64,000 bases of DNA from Clostridiaceae bacterium (GCA_012519745.1 JAAYPO010000008.1:1-64000); one strand, 5' to 3'. Shown: positions 25,552 to 34,461, counted from the stretch's first letter. Made by a program: numbers and translations. The notes: a model not told the origin generated them from the letters alone.

Positions 25552-26202
25552 ATGAAAAACAAGACAACAATCATGTTCGATCTGGATGGTACGCTGACGG
25601 ATCCGGCAATCGGTATCACAAGATCCGTGGATCATGCGCTGGAGTTTTTCGGCATCAGGACCAAGGACCTGCGGGAACTGTGCAAATTTATAGGACCGCC
25701 GCTGAAGGATTCATTCATGAAGTATTACGGATTTGATGAGACTACTGCGATGGTGGCGGTGGACAAATACAGGGAGTATTTCAGGGAGACCGGCATATAT
25801 GAAAATGAACTGATAGAGGGCATCGATATACTGCTGGCAAAGCTTTCGGAAAGTGGAAGACAGTTGATACTGGCTACCTCCAAGCCGAAGGTTTTTGCAG
25901 ACATCATACTGGAGCATTTCGGCCTGATGAAATACTTCAGCATTGTATGCGGCAGTGAGCTTGACGGCACCAGAGTCAACAAGGATGAGGTGATAGCATA
26001 TGCTCTCGAAAAGGCCGGGATCGCTGACCTAAGGTCAACAGTCATGATAGGTGACCGGGAGCATGATGTCATAGGGGCACAGAAGGCGGGTATCGACTGT
26101 ATAGGAGTCCTGTTTGGTTATGGCAGCCGCGAGGAATTGCAGGAGGCAGGTGCAGCGCTGCTGGTTGAGACTGTTGAGGAGCTTGAGGCAGCACTGATAT
26201 AA
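25552..26202 (+). CDS. HAD hydrolase, phosphoglycolate-phosphatase type
   Basis: The 216-residue protein has all HAD motifs: DLDGTL (residues 9-14) with the nucleophile Asp, LATSKP as motif II, the motif III lysine near KDEVIAYAL, and MIGDREHDVIGA as motif IV. The helical cap between motifs I and II fits the PGP/Gph-like subgroup (YfkO-type names vary). It acts on a small phosphomonoester or on a 5'-nucleotide; the substrate is not readable. GAAAGGAG precedes the ATG. Confidence 0.9.
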   Translation: MKNKTTIMFDLDGTLTDPAIGITRSVDHALEFFGIRTKDLRELCKFIGPPLKDSFMKYYGFDETTAMVAVDKYREYFRETGIYENELIEGIDILLAKLSESGRQLILATSKPKVFADIILEHFGLMKYFSIVCGSELDGTRVNKDEVIAYALEKAGIADLRSTVMIGDREHDVIGAQKAGIDCIGVLFGYGSREELQEAGAALLVETVEELEAALI

Positions 26203-26275
26203 CAATGAACAGCGGCCTCTTAAAAACTATTGACAGAATGGTAAATATTGAAAATTGAGTATAAAGGTGTGATGA

Positions 26276-27199
26276 ATGATGCAGACAGAGCTTCGTGAAT
26301 GCTCGATGCGCGATGGGATCGATATATTGGAAATGTTGCGGGAGATCGGTCCCGGAGAGAATGGATTCCAGAACAATGCTTTTAATGTAAAGGATGAAGT
26401 GTTTCATAATGTTATTGGCAGATGGATCGATATATCCCGGGGAATCGGTCTGGAGCCGGGATTTGTGCCCCAGACTTTGTACTGGCTGTACATAGATGGG
26501 AGAGCTGTCGGCATAGCAAAGCTGAGGCACTATCTGACGGACAGCCTGAGGGCTGTCGGCGGTCATATCGGCTATTGTATCCGGCCTTCTGAAAGGGGTA
26601 AGGGCTATGGCAATATCCTCTTGTGTGAAACACTGAAAAAAGCAGCAGAAATAAATATACCAAGGGCACTGTTGATTTGCGATGAAGGAAACACCGCCTC
26701 CGGGCGTGTCATAGAAAACAATGGAGGAGTGCCGGAACGCACTGATAATGGAATGTGTTATTACTGGATCCAACTGGATATCGATTCGGGCATAAGAGAG
26801 ATACATCCCGATGATTATGAGGAAATGTTCGAGCTGTGGAAAAACACACCTGGAATGGGTATCAGTGAAGCTGATTCTAAAATCAAAATGCATCAGTTTC
26901 TCCTGAATAACCCAGGACTGAGCTTTTGCTTCAAGGAAGGGAACAGGATCGTTGCCACTTCCCTGTGTGGACATGACTATAGAAGGGGCTATATATATCA
27001 CACCGCAGTGCTGCCTGAATACAGGGGCAGAGGCATAGCCCGGATGCTGGTGAGAAAAAACCTTGAGCAGTTGAAGACAGCCGGCATCGAAAAATGCCAC
27101 TTGTTTGTGTTAGGCAACAATGAGCTGGGCAAAAGCTTCTGGCATTCGACAGGCTGGACCAGGCGGAACGATATATGCGTATATTCCCGTGATACTTGA
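26276..27199 (+). CDS. double-GNAT acetyltransferase
   Basis: The 307-residue protein contains two N-acetyltransferase domains. The first (about 1-165) has the acetyl-CoA loop RPSERGKGYGN; the second (about 170-305) has PEYRGRGIARML. Both loops look intact, so both halves may bind acetyl-CoA. The family includes mycothiol-synthase-like and antibiotic-modifying enzymes, but nothing here fixes the substrate. GGTGTGATGA precedes the ATG at 26276. Confidence 0.85.
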   Translation: MMQTELRECSMRDGIDILEMLREIGPGENGFQNNAFNVKDEVFHNVIGRWIDISRGIGLEPGFVPQTLYWLYIDGRAVGIAKLRHYLTDSLRAVGGHIGYCIRPSERGKGYGNILLCETLKKAAEINIPRALLICDEGNTASGRVIENNGGVPERTDNGMCYYWIQLDIDSGIREIHPDDYEEMFELWKNTPGMGISEADSKIKMHQFLLNNPGLSFCFKEGNRIVATSLCGHDYRRGYIYHTAVLPEYRGRGIARMLVRKNLEQLKTAGIEKCHLFVLGNNELGKSFWHSTGWTRRNDICVYSRDT

Positions 27200-27342
27200 G
27201 AAATAATACGGCATTGCTTAGGGAGCTTCAGGAGATGGGATTTTGCGTCATTGGAGCATATGCTTATGCAAGAGGGCATATCGAGGCTTTCGAAACCGAG
27301 GCAAAGAGAGGTTGTCAAGAGTCAGCAACTAATATATATTGA
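27196..27342 (+). other. 48-codon frame overlapping the GNAT stop, probable remnant
   Basis: From TTG at 27196 an open frame (ALLRELQEMGFCVIGAYAYARGHIEAF...) reads to TGA at 27342. The text looks protein-like and could be the C-terminal end of a flavodoxin-type or related domain left behind by a deletion, but there is no ribosome binding site and no family match that I can name with confidence. Confidence 0.25.
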
Positions 27343-27383
27343 AATAATGAGGGAAAGAAATAGTAAAGGAAATGCAGGATCAG

Positions 27384-27833
27384 ATGAAAATATTGGTTGA
27401 TGCAGATGCATGCCCGGTTAAAAGCATAATTGTAAGAATAGCAAAACAGCAAAACATACCTGTAATAATGCTGATCGATACGAGCCATGAGCTTGATGAC
27501 GGATATAGTACTGTCAAAGTGGTCGATAAGGCGCGGGACAGTGTTGACATCGCGCTGGCTAACCTTATTGTTAAAGGAGATATTGTTGTGACACAGGACT
27601 ACGGGGTTGCAGCAATGGCCCTTGGAAAAAGGGCAAGAGCAATAAACCAGAATGGCATGATATATAATGACAATAATATAGACAGGCTTTTGTTCGAAAG
27701 ACATCTCGGGCAGAAGGTGCGAAGAGCCGGAGGCAGGACGGCAAATGCCGGAAAGCGGACCAGGGCAGACGACGAGAGCTTCGAGGAGGCATTTGCAAGA
27801 CTGATACGTGAGGCGGCAGGCACAGAAACGTGA
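27384..27833 (+). CDS. UPF0178 (YaiI/YqxD) family protein
   Basis: About 150 residues beginning KILVDADACPVKSI, the family signature, followed by GDIVVTQDYGVAAMALGKRA and the RADDESFEEAFARLI region near the end. The fold is a PIN-like nuclease fold with conserved aspartates (DADACP, TQDYG). No function is established. ATG at 27384 is the likely start (AGGA five bases upstream), though ATG at 27372 is in frame. Confidence 0.9.
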   Translation: MKILVDADACPVKSIIVRIAKQQNIPVIMLIDTSHELDDGYSTVKVVDKARDSVDIALANLIVKGDIVVTQDYGVAAMALGKRARAINQNGMIYNDNNIDRLLFERHLGQKVRRAGGRTANAGKRTRADDESFEEAFARLIREAAGTET

Positions 27834-28004
27834 TGCCTTTTGAAGCGATTTTACGAAGCGGATGTTTATGATGAGTAATTATGAAGTGATGCTTTATGAG
27901 GTGGTGCATAATAAGTGATACTTTACATGGAATGTTGTGTAAAGTGATAGCTGAGGAAGCGACAGCACCAGAGGGAAAATACTATATGAGGTGAAAGGAA
28001 GCTG
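27834..28004 (+). repeat. degenerate repeats after the UPF0178 gene
   Basis: Three related blocks, ACGTGATGCCTTTTGAAG (with the gene's TGA stop), AAGTGATGCTTTATGAGG and AAGTGATACTTTACATGG, are spread over the spacer with about 30-65 bp between them. They look like an old, eroded version of the stop-codon-seeded arrays. Confidence 0.4.
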
Positions 28005-28847
28005 ATGAATATGGAAAATTTCACACCGATACATATAAACGCTGAGAAGGGCGACTTTGAAGGGAATGGGGCATACGGCAGGTATGTTTTGATACCGGGA
28101 TCCGATGGCAGGGCTGAGAAGATTGCTGCCATGTGGAAGGATGTCACAGTCAAGAAGCATCCCAGAAACCACAATCTGTACCTGGGCAAGATGGAGACGG
28201 AGACCGGAGATATCGATATGGCTGTCATATCCACCGGAATGGGTGCTGCAAGCGCAGACATCATAATCAGTGAACTGATCGCCTTGGGAGCCAGGAACCT
28301 CATTAGGGTTGGAACGTCAGGCTCCATGCAGCCGGAGCATATCCCGGCGGGATCTGTGGTAGTGCCGACAGGCAGTGTGAAGGACGAAACTACATCTGCC
28401 AGATACCTTCCGGCAGAAGTACCGGCCATCCCGTCAATTGAATTCATTCTGGCAGCCCACAGGGCATATGAGCAGATGCTGGCTGAGCCGGACGGGGCCC
28501 TTGCTCATCAGGTGTTTTTCGGGGTCGTTCATTCAAAGGATTCTCTTTATGCCAGGGAGATCGGAGCCGGACCTATGTGCCGGGAGAACGAGGAATACAT
28601 GAGATTGTTGAAAGAGGGAGGAGTACTGGCCTCTGAGATGGAGACCAGTATACTGTTCACTCTTGGGCAGGTTTACAGCCAGCAGTGTAGAAATGCCGGC
28701 AAAGCCCCTGTGCTGACAGGTGCCGTCCTTGCTGTTATAGGCGGATCTACGCCCTTTGGCGACAAGGACACCGAAGCTTTGGCTACTGATGCGGCTATAT
28801 CATTTTCCCTAAGGACCATTGAAGCACTGGATAATATGCGCTCATAA
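28005..28847 (+). CDS. nucleoside phosphorylase (uridine-phosphorylase type)
   Basis: The 280-residue protein belongs to the NP-I family: YVLIPGSDGRAEKIA for phosphate binding near the N-terminus, ISTGMGAASADIIISEL, the RVGTSGSMQ loop, and EMETSILFTLG as the Mg/ribose motif near residue 213. It splits uridine or another nucleoside with phosphate to base and ribose-1-phosphate. AAAGGAAG precedes the ATG. It fits with hpt in nucleoside salvage but is 23 kb away. Its last codons overlap the end of the convergent GntR gene by 6 bp. Confidence 0.9.
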   Translation: MNMENFTPIHINAEKGDFEGNGAYGRYVLIPGSDGRAEKIAAMWKDVTVKKHPRNHNLYLGKMETETGDIDMAVISTGMGAASADIIISELIALGARNLIRVGTSGSMQPEHIPAGSVVVPTGSVKDETTSARYLPAEVPAIPSIEFILAAHRAYEQMLAEPDGALAHQVFFGVVHSKDSLYAREIGAGPMCRENEEYMRLLKEGGVLASEMETSILFTLGQVYSQQCRNAGKAPVLTGAVLAVIGGSTPFGDKDTEALATDAAISFSLRTIEALDNMRS

Positions 28848-29264
28848 TGCTCCCGCTGTGCGCCGGACTCTGCCGGACCGCTTATAGTACCGGCGCGGTT
28901 TGCGGCTGGCGTGAAGATACAAGATAAGCTGCAGCACTAAAGAGCAAGGCAGTTTTTTTGCCTCATCCAGCAGTGTGGTCACATACTTGTCATAAAAGCT
29001 GCTCCTGCGCTCCTCCTGGATCACTTTTTTAGCTCCTGCTGCAACAAACATCCCGATTCCTCTCCTTTTATACAGAATACCCCGGTCGACAAGAAGATTT
29101 ATGACCTTGCCGGCAGTAGCAGGGTTGATTTCAAATATGACAGCCATCTGGTTCGTTGAGGGTATTTGAGTCTCCTCCTCTATCACGCCTCTGATTATGT
29201 CATCTTCGATGCTCTCTGCGATCTGCAGATAAATCGATTTCTCGTTGTTGAAGTCCAATTTCAT
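28842..29264 (-). CDS. GntR-family (YtrA-type) regulator, odd C-terminus
   Basis: The ATG at 29264 follows GGGAGGTG. The ~140-residue protein has a winged helix (SIYLQIAESIEDDIIRG, then IPSTNQMAVIFEINPATA, then KRRGIGMFVA) and the short helical YtrA-type tail FYDKYVTTLLDEAKKL. After about residue 112 the text (PCSLVLQLILYLHASRK...) no longer looks like the family, which usually ends soon after a LISLEE-type helix, so a 3' frameshift or extension is likely. These regulators usually sit next to an ABC transporter they control; none is adjacent here. Confidence 0.8.
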   Translation of the reverse strand: MKLDFNNEKSIYLQIAESIEDDIIRGVIEEETQIPSTNQMAVIFEINPATAGKVINLLVDRGILYKRRGIGMFVAAGAKKVIQEERRSSFYDKYVTTLLDEAKKLPCSLVLQLILYLHASRKPRRYYKRSGRVRRTAGAL

Positions 29265-29334
29265 TTTCACACCTCCCTGTTGGATCATTTGCCAAACCAA
29301 GTTCCATGTCAACACAAAAAATTAAACTTTATAG

Positions 29335-29368
29335 AAAAGACGCATTTCCCTGTGGGGAAACGCGTCTT
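29335..29368 (-). terminator. terminator of the amidase gene
   Basis: On the minus strand AAGACGCGTTTCCC pairs with GGGAAATGCGTCTT (one mismatch) around a four-base loop, followed by TTTC. It is 54 bases past the stop of the minus-strand gene at 29422. Confidence 0.75.
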
Positions 29369-29421
29369 GGAAAGGATCGCAGTCTATGTAACTGTTGAGA
29401 TCTGTCCTTTCTTCAGCACCG

Positions 29422-32400
29422 TCAGCGCTGGAGTGAGAAGTAGTCGACGATGCCTGAAGCAAGCTTCTTTGCCAGGTAGGTCTGCTCCAGATCATCTGTG
29501 AGCAGCTCTGCTTCACGGGGGTTGGGCATGAAGCCCATCTCGATGAGCATGGATGGTGTCCAGGTGCCCCTGACAACGTAGAAGTTTGCCCAGTAAAGGC
29601 CTCTTCCTCTTCGGCCGGCATCCACTGAGCCTTCCAAAAGCTTCTGGGATAGAGGCTTTGCTATGGATTCCTTGTAATGTACCGAGAAACCCTCGATTTT
29701 TGAGATGTCTACATTTTCAGCCATACTGTTTGCATGCAGCGACAAGAACATGTCGGGCTTTGCATCTCTTGAGGCTGTAAGCCTGTCGGACAGGGACATG
29801 GTTTTGTCTGTGGTCCTGGTCATCAGCACCTTGGCACCCAGCTTCTGCAGTTCTGTTCTGAGCTTCAGCGCTGTATTAAGGTTTACCCTTTTCTCAGGGT
29901 AGACAGTGCCCAAGGGTCCGGTAGCACCACTGTCGTCACCGCCATGACCTGGGTCGAGCATAATGACTATTCCGGTGAGGGGTTTGTCGCCCTTTGCCGC
30001 TTTTACCGGTCTCTTTATATGAACGATGATACCGTCGGATACCTTTTCTATATAGTATCCGTCGATATTTGCACCTGCTTTCATGGTAAGGGTATACTGG
30101 CCTATATGCCCGGATTTGCTGAACACCGCGGAAGAGAAGGGCGCATCTGCCGGCAGTACAGGTATCACACCTGAGGCAGCAGCAGATATGTTGACCTTGA
30201 GCTTGGAGCCGTTAAATGAAGCAGTTGCCGCAAGAGATGAGGGATAGGTCAGCTTGAGGGTGTCCCACTGTTGCCCGGTTTTGTAAACCGCAGAAGTGAT
30301 TTTTGGATTCAGAGCTGCCTTTGATGTATATGTGGAAATGCTTATCTTCCTTACCCACAGGCCGGAGGCAAGCCGTGCATAGCTGCCTGTCATGCCCGTC
30401 ACATAGTCCACCATGCCCTTTCTGAGCTCATACGCCGCACCGTTGCTGGAGTTGGGAGTTTCAAAGGTATCGATATCTTCATTTGTTATCTCTGCATAAA
30501 AGGGAGAACCCTTCATAATGACTCCGACCTTGGCCGGTGCTGTGACGCTTTTAACAGTACCGTTATAATTCATCGTATAGACCGGCTTGCCAAGATCTAT
30601 GTTTCTGGGGGTCCCGGTATATGTCGGGATAGTGTAAGTATAGGTGAATTTTGCCTGATAGAGACCGCCGCTCTTGGAGGCTGTTGTCATCGCATATGTC
30701 TTGCCGCCGATCTTGACCGAGACCTTTGCACCTGCGGGGGCCTGGCAAGTCAACGTTATTTTTTCACCCGGCATCCTGTATTCCTGTGACTGGGGGAATA
30801 CAGAGGAGGCTATGATCTCGGCCTTGCTCATCTTTGTTGCAGCCGAGGAGCCCGTTGACCTTGTGATGATCCGTGTCACATATGAGCCGTCCTGTGAAAA
30901 GGTAAATGTATTGGCACCCTTCTCCAGATCCATTAAAACACCGAAATAGCCTCTGGGCGAGCGGTTTTCAACCAGCTTCCCGTTTATATAGAAGGGCTTT
31001 GTGGGATCGGAGGTGCCTGTCAGATAAAACTTTGTATAGCTTGTGGTAATATCACGGGAAGGCCATGCAACTGTGACAGGCGTACCGGCGGTATTTCCGT
31101 CCAGCCGGCTGTAGACGCTCTTTATAGTGGCGCTGAGAGCAGGATATTTGGCAAGGGAGGTGTAATTATAGAACAAGCTTCCCTTGACCTCAGGGTAGTT
31201 TCTGTTCAGCAGGATCTGTCTCTCTATCTCCGCCACACCGTACCATGGGCTGGATTTGCTTGAATTGCCCGCCTTGTAGGCGGCATGGCCGACATACAGA
31301 TCCACTGATGTACCGCTGACCACATTTTTCCACCATGTGAGCAGCTTGCTGTAGTCAGCTATATTGTATCCGATATTCCAATAGATCTGAGGACAGATAT
31401 AGTCAATGATCCCGTCCCTGACCCATTTTCTTGAATCGGCATAATGCTCGTAATATGATTCAAGGCCGTTTGTATCGCTTCCAAGAGAGTTGTTTTTCTT
31501 ATTTGCCCAGATGCCAAAGGGGCTTATGCCAAAGCGAACGTCTCTGTCAGCCGCCTTGACTGCGCTGTGGACCTCTGAAACCAGCAGGTTGACATTGTTT
31601 CTTCTCCAGTCACCGATGCTTTTAAAGCCTTTTCCGTACTTGGTGTATGTTGCGGAATCATTGAAATCACTTCCGGGATAGAAGTAATCATCAAAATGTA
31701 TGCCGTCGATTTCATAATTGTTGATGATCTCCATAACACTATCCACGATCAGTTTGCGTACTTCCGGTATGCCGGGGTTGAAATAGAGGTTGCTGTCCTT
31801 GTACTGTACTACCCAGGAAGGATTTTTCCTTGCCGGATGGCTCGAATGCAGCGAATTCACAGTTGGCTTGGCCTCGGATACCGTCTTTTTTGTTATGCGG
31901 TATGGATTGATCCAGGCATGCAGCTCGATACCGCGCTTATGGGCTTCTGTGATCCAGAAGGCCAGCGGGTCAAAGCCGCCGCTGGGTGCCTTGCCTTGTG
32001 TTCCTGTAAGGAATTTTGACCATGGGAAGTATTGGGATTTGTAGAAAGCATCCGCTGTGGGCCTGACCTGGAGAAAGACTGCGTTGAAGCCTGTGTCCCT
32101 GGCATGGTCCAATATCTTCAGCGCCTCTGCCTTCAGTGTCTCAGGATCGGTGGTGGGCTTTGTCGGGTAATCAATATTAACCACGGATGCTACCCAAACG
32201 CCCCTCATTTCTTTTTGCTTATCTGTGATGGTATATGTGGCGTCACCTTTTACGGCAGTATTGTTTGCCAGTATCAAGTCGTCAGGAGGCAATATGGTTC
32301 CTGACGATGTATTGCCGAATCCGTCTTCTGTACTGCCGTTTGATCCTATTACAGAAGCGGTATTCGCTGCGGCCGTGGCTGCAGCTGCGGTATCGCTGAG

Positions 32401-32679
32401 CGATTCGGCTGTGGGGCCGCTTAGCGCTCCGGCTGTGGCAGACCCACCGTTCATGGCAGACCCACCGTTCACGGCAGACCCACCGTTCATGGCAGACCCT
32501 CCGTCCACGATAGACCCACTGTTCATGGCGTCAGTTTTTGACCCATCCAGCGATGTGTCCGCCGACGCTGCAGGAACTGCGGTGGGTCGTTCCAGTGCGC
32601 AGGTATTTGCCGTTAACAGTGCAACAAACACTACAAACATCATAATAGGGGTTGCAATTCTTTTAGACATTTTTTTCAT
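29422..32679 (-). CDS. GHL10 glycosidase-like / N-acetylmuramoyl-L-alanine amidase fusion
   Basis: This 1085-residue exported protein has a signal peptide (1-28), a low-complexity linker with GGSAMNGGSAV repeats (about 55-80), a GHL10 (DUF187-type) glycoside-hydrolase-like domain (about 155-510; EMRGVWVASVVNIDY, HAWINPYRIT, IDGIHFDDYFYPG), two or three beta-sandwich segments, and a C-terminal amidase_3 domain (about 900-1085). The amidase zinc ligands and catalytic residue are all visible: DPGHGGDDSG, YPEKRVNLN, LSLHANS and LIEMGFM. It should cut the amide bond between N-acetylmuramic acid and the stem peptide, while the GHL10 part may cut glycan. A role in cell separation or spore cortex/mother-cell wall lysis is possible. 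GGAGC lies nine bases before the ATG. Confidence 0.9.
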   Translation of the reverse strand: MKKMSKRIATPIMMFVVFVALLTANTCALERPTAVPAASADTSLDGSKTDAMNSGSIVDGGSAMNGGSAVNGGSAMNGGSATAGALSGPTAESLSDTAAAATAAANTASVIGSNGSTEDGFGNTSSGTILPPDDLILANNTAVKGDATYTITDKQKEMRGVWVASVVNIDYPTKPTTDPETLKAEALKILDHARDTGFNAVFLQVRPTADAFYKSQYFPWSKFLTGTQGKAPSGGFDPLAFWITEAHKRGIELHAWINPYRITKKTVSEAKPTVNSLHSSHPARKNPSWVVQYKDSNLYFNPGIPEVRKLIVDSVMEIINNYEIDGIHFDDYFYPGSDFNDSATYTKYGKGFKSIGDWRRNNVNLLVSEVHSAVKAADRDVRFGISPFGIWANKKNNSLGSDTNGLESYYEHYADSRKWVRDGIIDYICPQIYWNIGYNIADYSKLLTWWKNVVSGTSVDLYVGHAAYKAGNSSKSSPWYGVAEIERQILLNRNYPEVKGSLFYNYTSLAKYPALSATIKSVYSRLDGNTAGTPVTVAWPSRDITTSYTKFYLTGTSDPTKPFYINGKLVENRSPRGYFGVLMDLEKGANTFTFSQDGSYVTRIITRSTGSSAATKMSKAEIIASSVFPQSQEYRMPGEKITLTCQAPAGAKVSVKIGGKTYAMTTASKSGGLYQAKFTYTYTIPTYTGTPRNIDLGKPVYTMNYNGTVKSVTAPAKVGVIMKGSPFYAEITNEDIDTFETPNSSNGAAYELRKGMVDYVTGMTGSYARLASGLWVRKISISTYTSKAALNPKITSAVYKTGQQWDTLKLTYPSSLAATASFNGSKLKVNISAAASGVIPVLPADAPFSSAVFSKSGHIGQYTLTMKAGANIDGYYIEKVSDGIIVHIKRPVKAAKGDKPLTGIVIMLDPGHGGDDSGATGPLGTVYPEKRVNLNTALKLRTELQKLGAKVLMTRTTDKTMSLSDRLTASRDAKPDMFLSLHANSMAENVDISKIEGFSVHYKESIAKPLSQKLLEGSVDAGRRGRGLYWANFYVVRGTWTPSMLIEMGFMPNPREAELLTDDLEQTYLAKKLASGIVDYFSLQR
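32440..32530 (-). repeat. 18-bp coding repeats in the amidase linker
   Basis: Five imperfect 18-bp copies (CCACCGTTCATGGCAGAC in plus-strand reading) code for GGSAMN/GGSAVN units. The unit is a multiple of three, so length change keeps the frame. Confidence 0.85.
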
Positions 32680-32995
32680 CTTTAGCTCCTTATGTAAGAT
32701 CTGGCTTCAAAACGCACCGCACACAACAGAATCTGAGCGGTTGGATCTTTGACATTGTACATTATGCGATGCGAGGACATCCACCAACTCGTCATACCTA
32801 TTTCGACATATTATTTCTACAAAAGTTCTGCTATTACCTGTTTGTTTAATTTATTTTAAACTATTGTAACTAAATAGTAATATACGACGGAGGATTTTTG
32901 CAGACCAAATCCACCGCCGATTCCTTCGTCTGGATAAATATATAAATGGCATGGAGTCTCACGATGGTACATGCATTCCGCATGTATAAAAATAC

Positions 32996-33074
32996 AGGCA
33001 AAGGGTATCAATGACCAATCTCTGTTCCAAGACACAGGTAAAGGGTACCCACGACCAGTCTCTGTTCCAAAATT
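32996..33074 (+). repeat. 40-bp direct repeats leading into the MITE-like element
   Basis: Two units of the form CAGGYAAAGGGTAYC...GACCARTCTCTGTTCCAA run directly into the left end of the element (TGTTCCAAAATTCAAGTAAA). The repeats therefore look like partial copies of the element's terminus. Confidence 0.75.
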
Positions 33075-33203
33075 CAAGTAAAGTGTAATATTTCCCAATA
33101 GTGAGTTAACATAGATTGCATAGTGCCCGATTTATGTAGACTATTTATTGAAAAAACACATTATTATTTCCCCAAAAACACACTTTACTTGCATTTTGGA
33201 ACA
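33063..33203. mobile_element. MITE-like element, copy 3 (141 bp)
   Basis: The ends form an inverted repeat of 24 bases with 23 matches: TGTTCCAAAATTCAAGTAAA(GTGT) on the left and the inverse of TGTTCCAAAATGCAAGTAAA(GTGT) on the right. It shares the ends and the internal GTTAACATA with the two copies at 18.3-18.6 kb but differs in the middle. No ORF; any movement would depend on a transposase elsewhere in the genome. Confidence 0.75.
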
Positions 33204-33214
33204 CGACCAAAGAT

Positions 33215-33379
33215 GCAGGAGGTATGAGTCGCATGGATTCGCAAAGCATCGCCAGAAGATGACTGTGTGCAACCAGATCAGCAGGCGGTATGAGCCTCAT
33301 GGATCCGCAAAGCATCGCCAGAAGATGACTGTGTGCAACCAGATCAGCAGGCGGTATGAGCCTCATGGATCCGCAAAGC
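33215..33379 (+). repeat. 66-bp tandem repeat (2.5 copies)
   Basis: Units at 33215-33280 and 33281-33346 are nearly identical, and a third stops after 33 bases. Because 66 is a multiple of three, an open frame with a 22-residue period crosses it, but no ribosome binding site or sensible start supports coding. Confidence 0.9.
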
Positions 33380-33492
33380 CTCCGGAGTTGGTTTGGATGG
33401 GGAAGTTGATTATTTTATTCATATAAAAATATATTATCACAGAACCGGCATATTTATATTATAAAGCAGTTCCGGAGGTTGGTGGTGGATAT

Positions 33493-34461
33493 ATGAATGA
33501 AAGAAAAACGGACATAATGCTATATATTATTTTAGCCATATCGATCCTTATTTTTTTATATATAAATGTATTTAGTACATGGAATCATCGCAGTCTCGCG
33601 GATAGGCGCAGGATTGGGGACAGGGCGGTTGATCAGGAGGGGGATCACATTTCCAGCTGTGGAGGAACTGAAAGGACAACCCAGGGATTTTTAGACTCGG
33701 ATGATGCCGAGACGATGAAAATTCAGGCTGTTGACAGCCTTGACGGACAACCTCTCAAAGAAGAGGCAAGCTCGGTCCATTTCGAAGAAGATACCGGGGA
33801 GAAGGAGCATAAGATAAATCCCACAGGGTGGCATCTTTTTGTGGATCTTGATAACCTGCTGATGTATGTCTACAAAGATGGCGAGCCGGTGAAAACATAT
33901 GAAGTATCCGGAGGAAAGCCCAGCGCTCCCTCTCCCATAGGGACATGGAGGATCATCAGCAAGGATACCTGGGGAGAAGGGTTCGGGGGAGCATGGCTCG
34001 GCTTCAATGTTCCCTGGGGAAAATACGGCATCCACGGAACCACAGAACCATGGGCCGTTGGCAGAAGCAACAATTCCAAAGGCTGTATCAGAATGAGGAA
34101 CGAGGATGTGCGGGAATTGTATGGGATCGTCCCGCATAATGCGCTTGTGACCATAGTGTATGAAGGCATGCCGTTTTATCCGATGAGGGACGGAGACAGA
34201 GGATCTGATGTTCAGGCTGTTGAAAGAGCGCTGAAAAAGCTGGGTTATTATCACGGCAGCGAGGATGGCGTCTTCGGCAGTTCGCTGAAAAATGCCGTAT
34301 TGAAATTCCAGAAGGAAAACAAGCTTTATGCTACAGGTGTGATAAACAACAGCACCTACGAAAGGATCCTCCAGTTGGAGAAGGAGTATGACGAGAAGCA
34401 AAAGCAGCTCAATAGGCAGCAGGAAGAGGAGCGCAAAAGGCTGGAGCAGGAGTTGGAGTAG
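33493..34461 (+). CDS. L,D-transpeptidase (YkuD) with peptidoglycan-binding domain
   Basis: The 322-residue protein has an N-terminal membrane helix (about 8-27), a ~75-residue linker, a YkuD catalytic domain (about 115-230) and a PG_binding_1 domain (about 232-290; RGSDVQAVERALKKLGYY, GVFGSSLKNAVLKFQ), then a Gln/Glu/Lys coiled-coil tail. The active-site signature is complete: YGIHGTTEP and NSKGCIRMRN with the nucleophilic cysteine. It makes 3-3 cross-links in peptidoglycan or attaches proteins to it, outside the membrane. GGAGG precedes the ATG by about 14 bases with GGTGG nearer. It is divergent from the amidase gene. Confidence 0.93.
   Translation: MNERKTDIMLYIILAISILIFLYINVFSTWNHRSLADRRRIGDRAVDQEGDHISSCGGTERTTQGFLDSDDAETMKIQAVDSLDGQPLKEEASSVHFEEDTGEKEHKINPTGWHLFVDLDNLLMYVYKDGEPVKTYEVSGGKPSAPSPIGTWRIISKDTWGEGFGGAWLGFNVPWGKYGIHGTTEPWAVGRSNNSKGCIRMRNEDVRELYGIVPHNALVTIVYEGMPFYPMRDGDRGSDVQAVERALKKLGYYHGSEDGVFGSSLKNAVLKFQKENKLYATGVINNSTYERILQLEKEYDEKQKQLNRQQEEERKRLEQELE

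Larger units (their letters stand above)
32680..33492. other. 813-bp repeat-filled spacer between divergent cell-wall genes
   Basis: No gene is supported. It holds, in order, AT-rich upstream sequence for the minus-strand amidase, a hairpin ACATGC-ATTCC-GCATGT near 32969-32985, a short 40-bp direct repeat (32996-33074), a MITE-like element, and a 66-bp tandem array. The last 25 bases hold the GGAGG site of the L,D-transpeptidase. Confidence 0.6.

Noticed and set aside
33145-33426. Open frames with a 22-residue period on both strands
   Set aside because: Both follow from the 66-bp repeat; no ribosome binding site and no protein-like composition outside the repeat.
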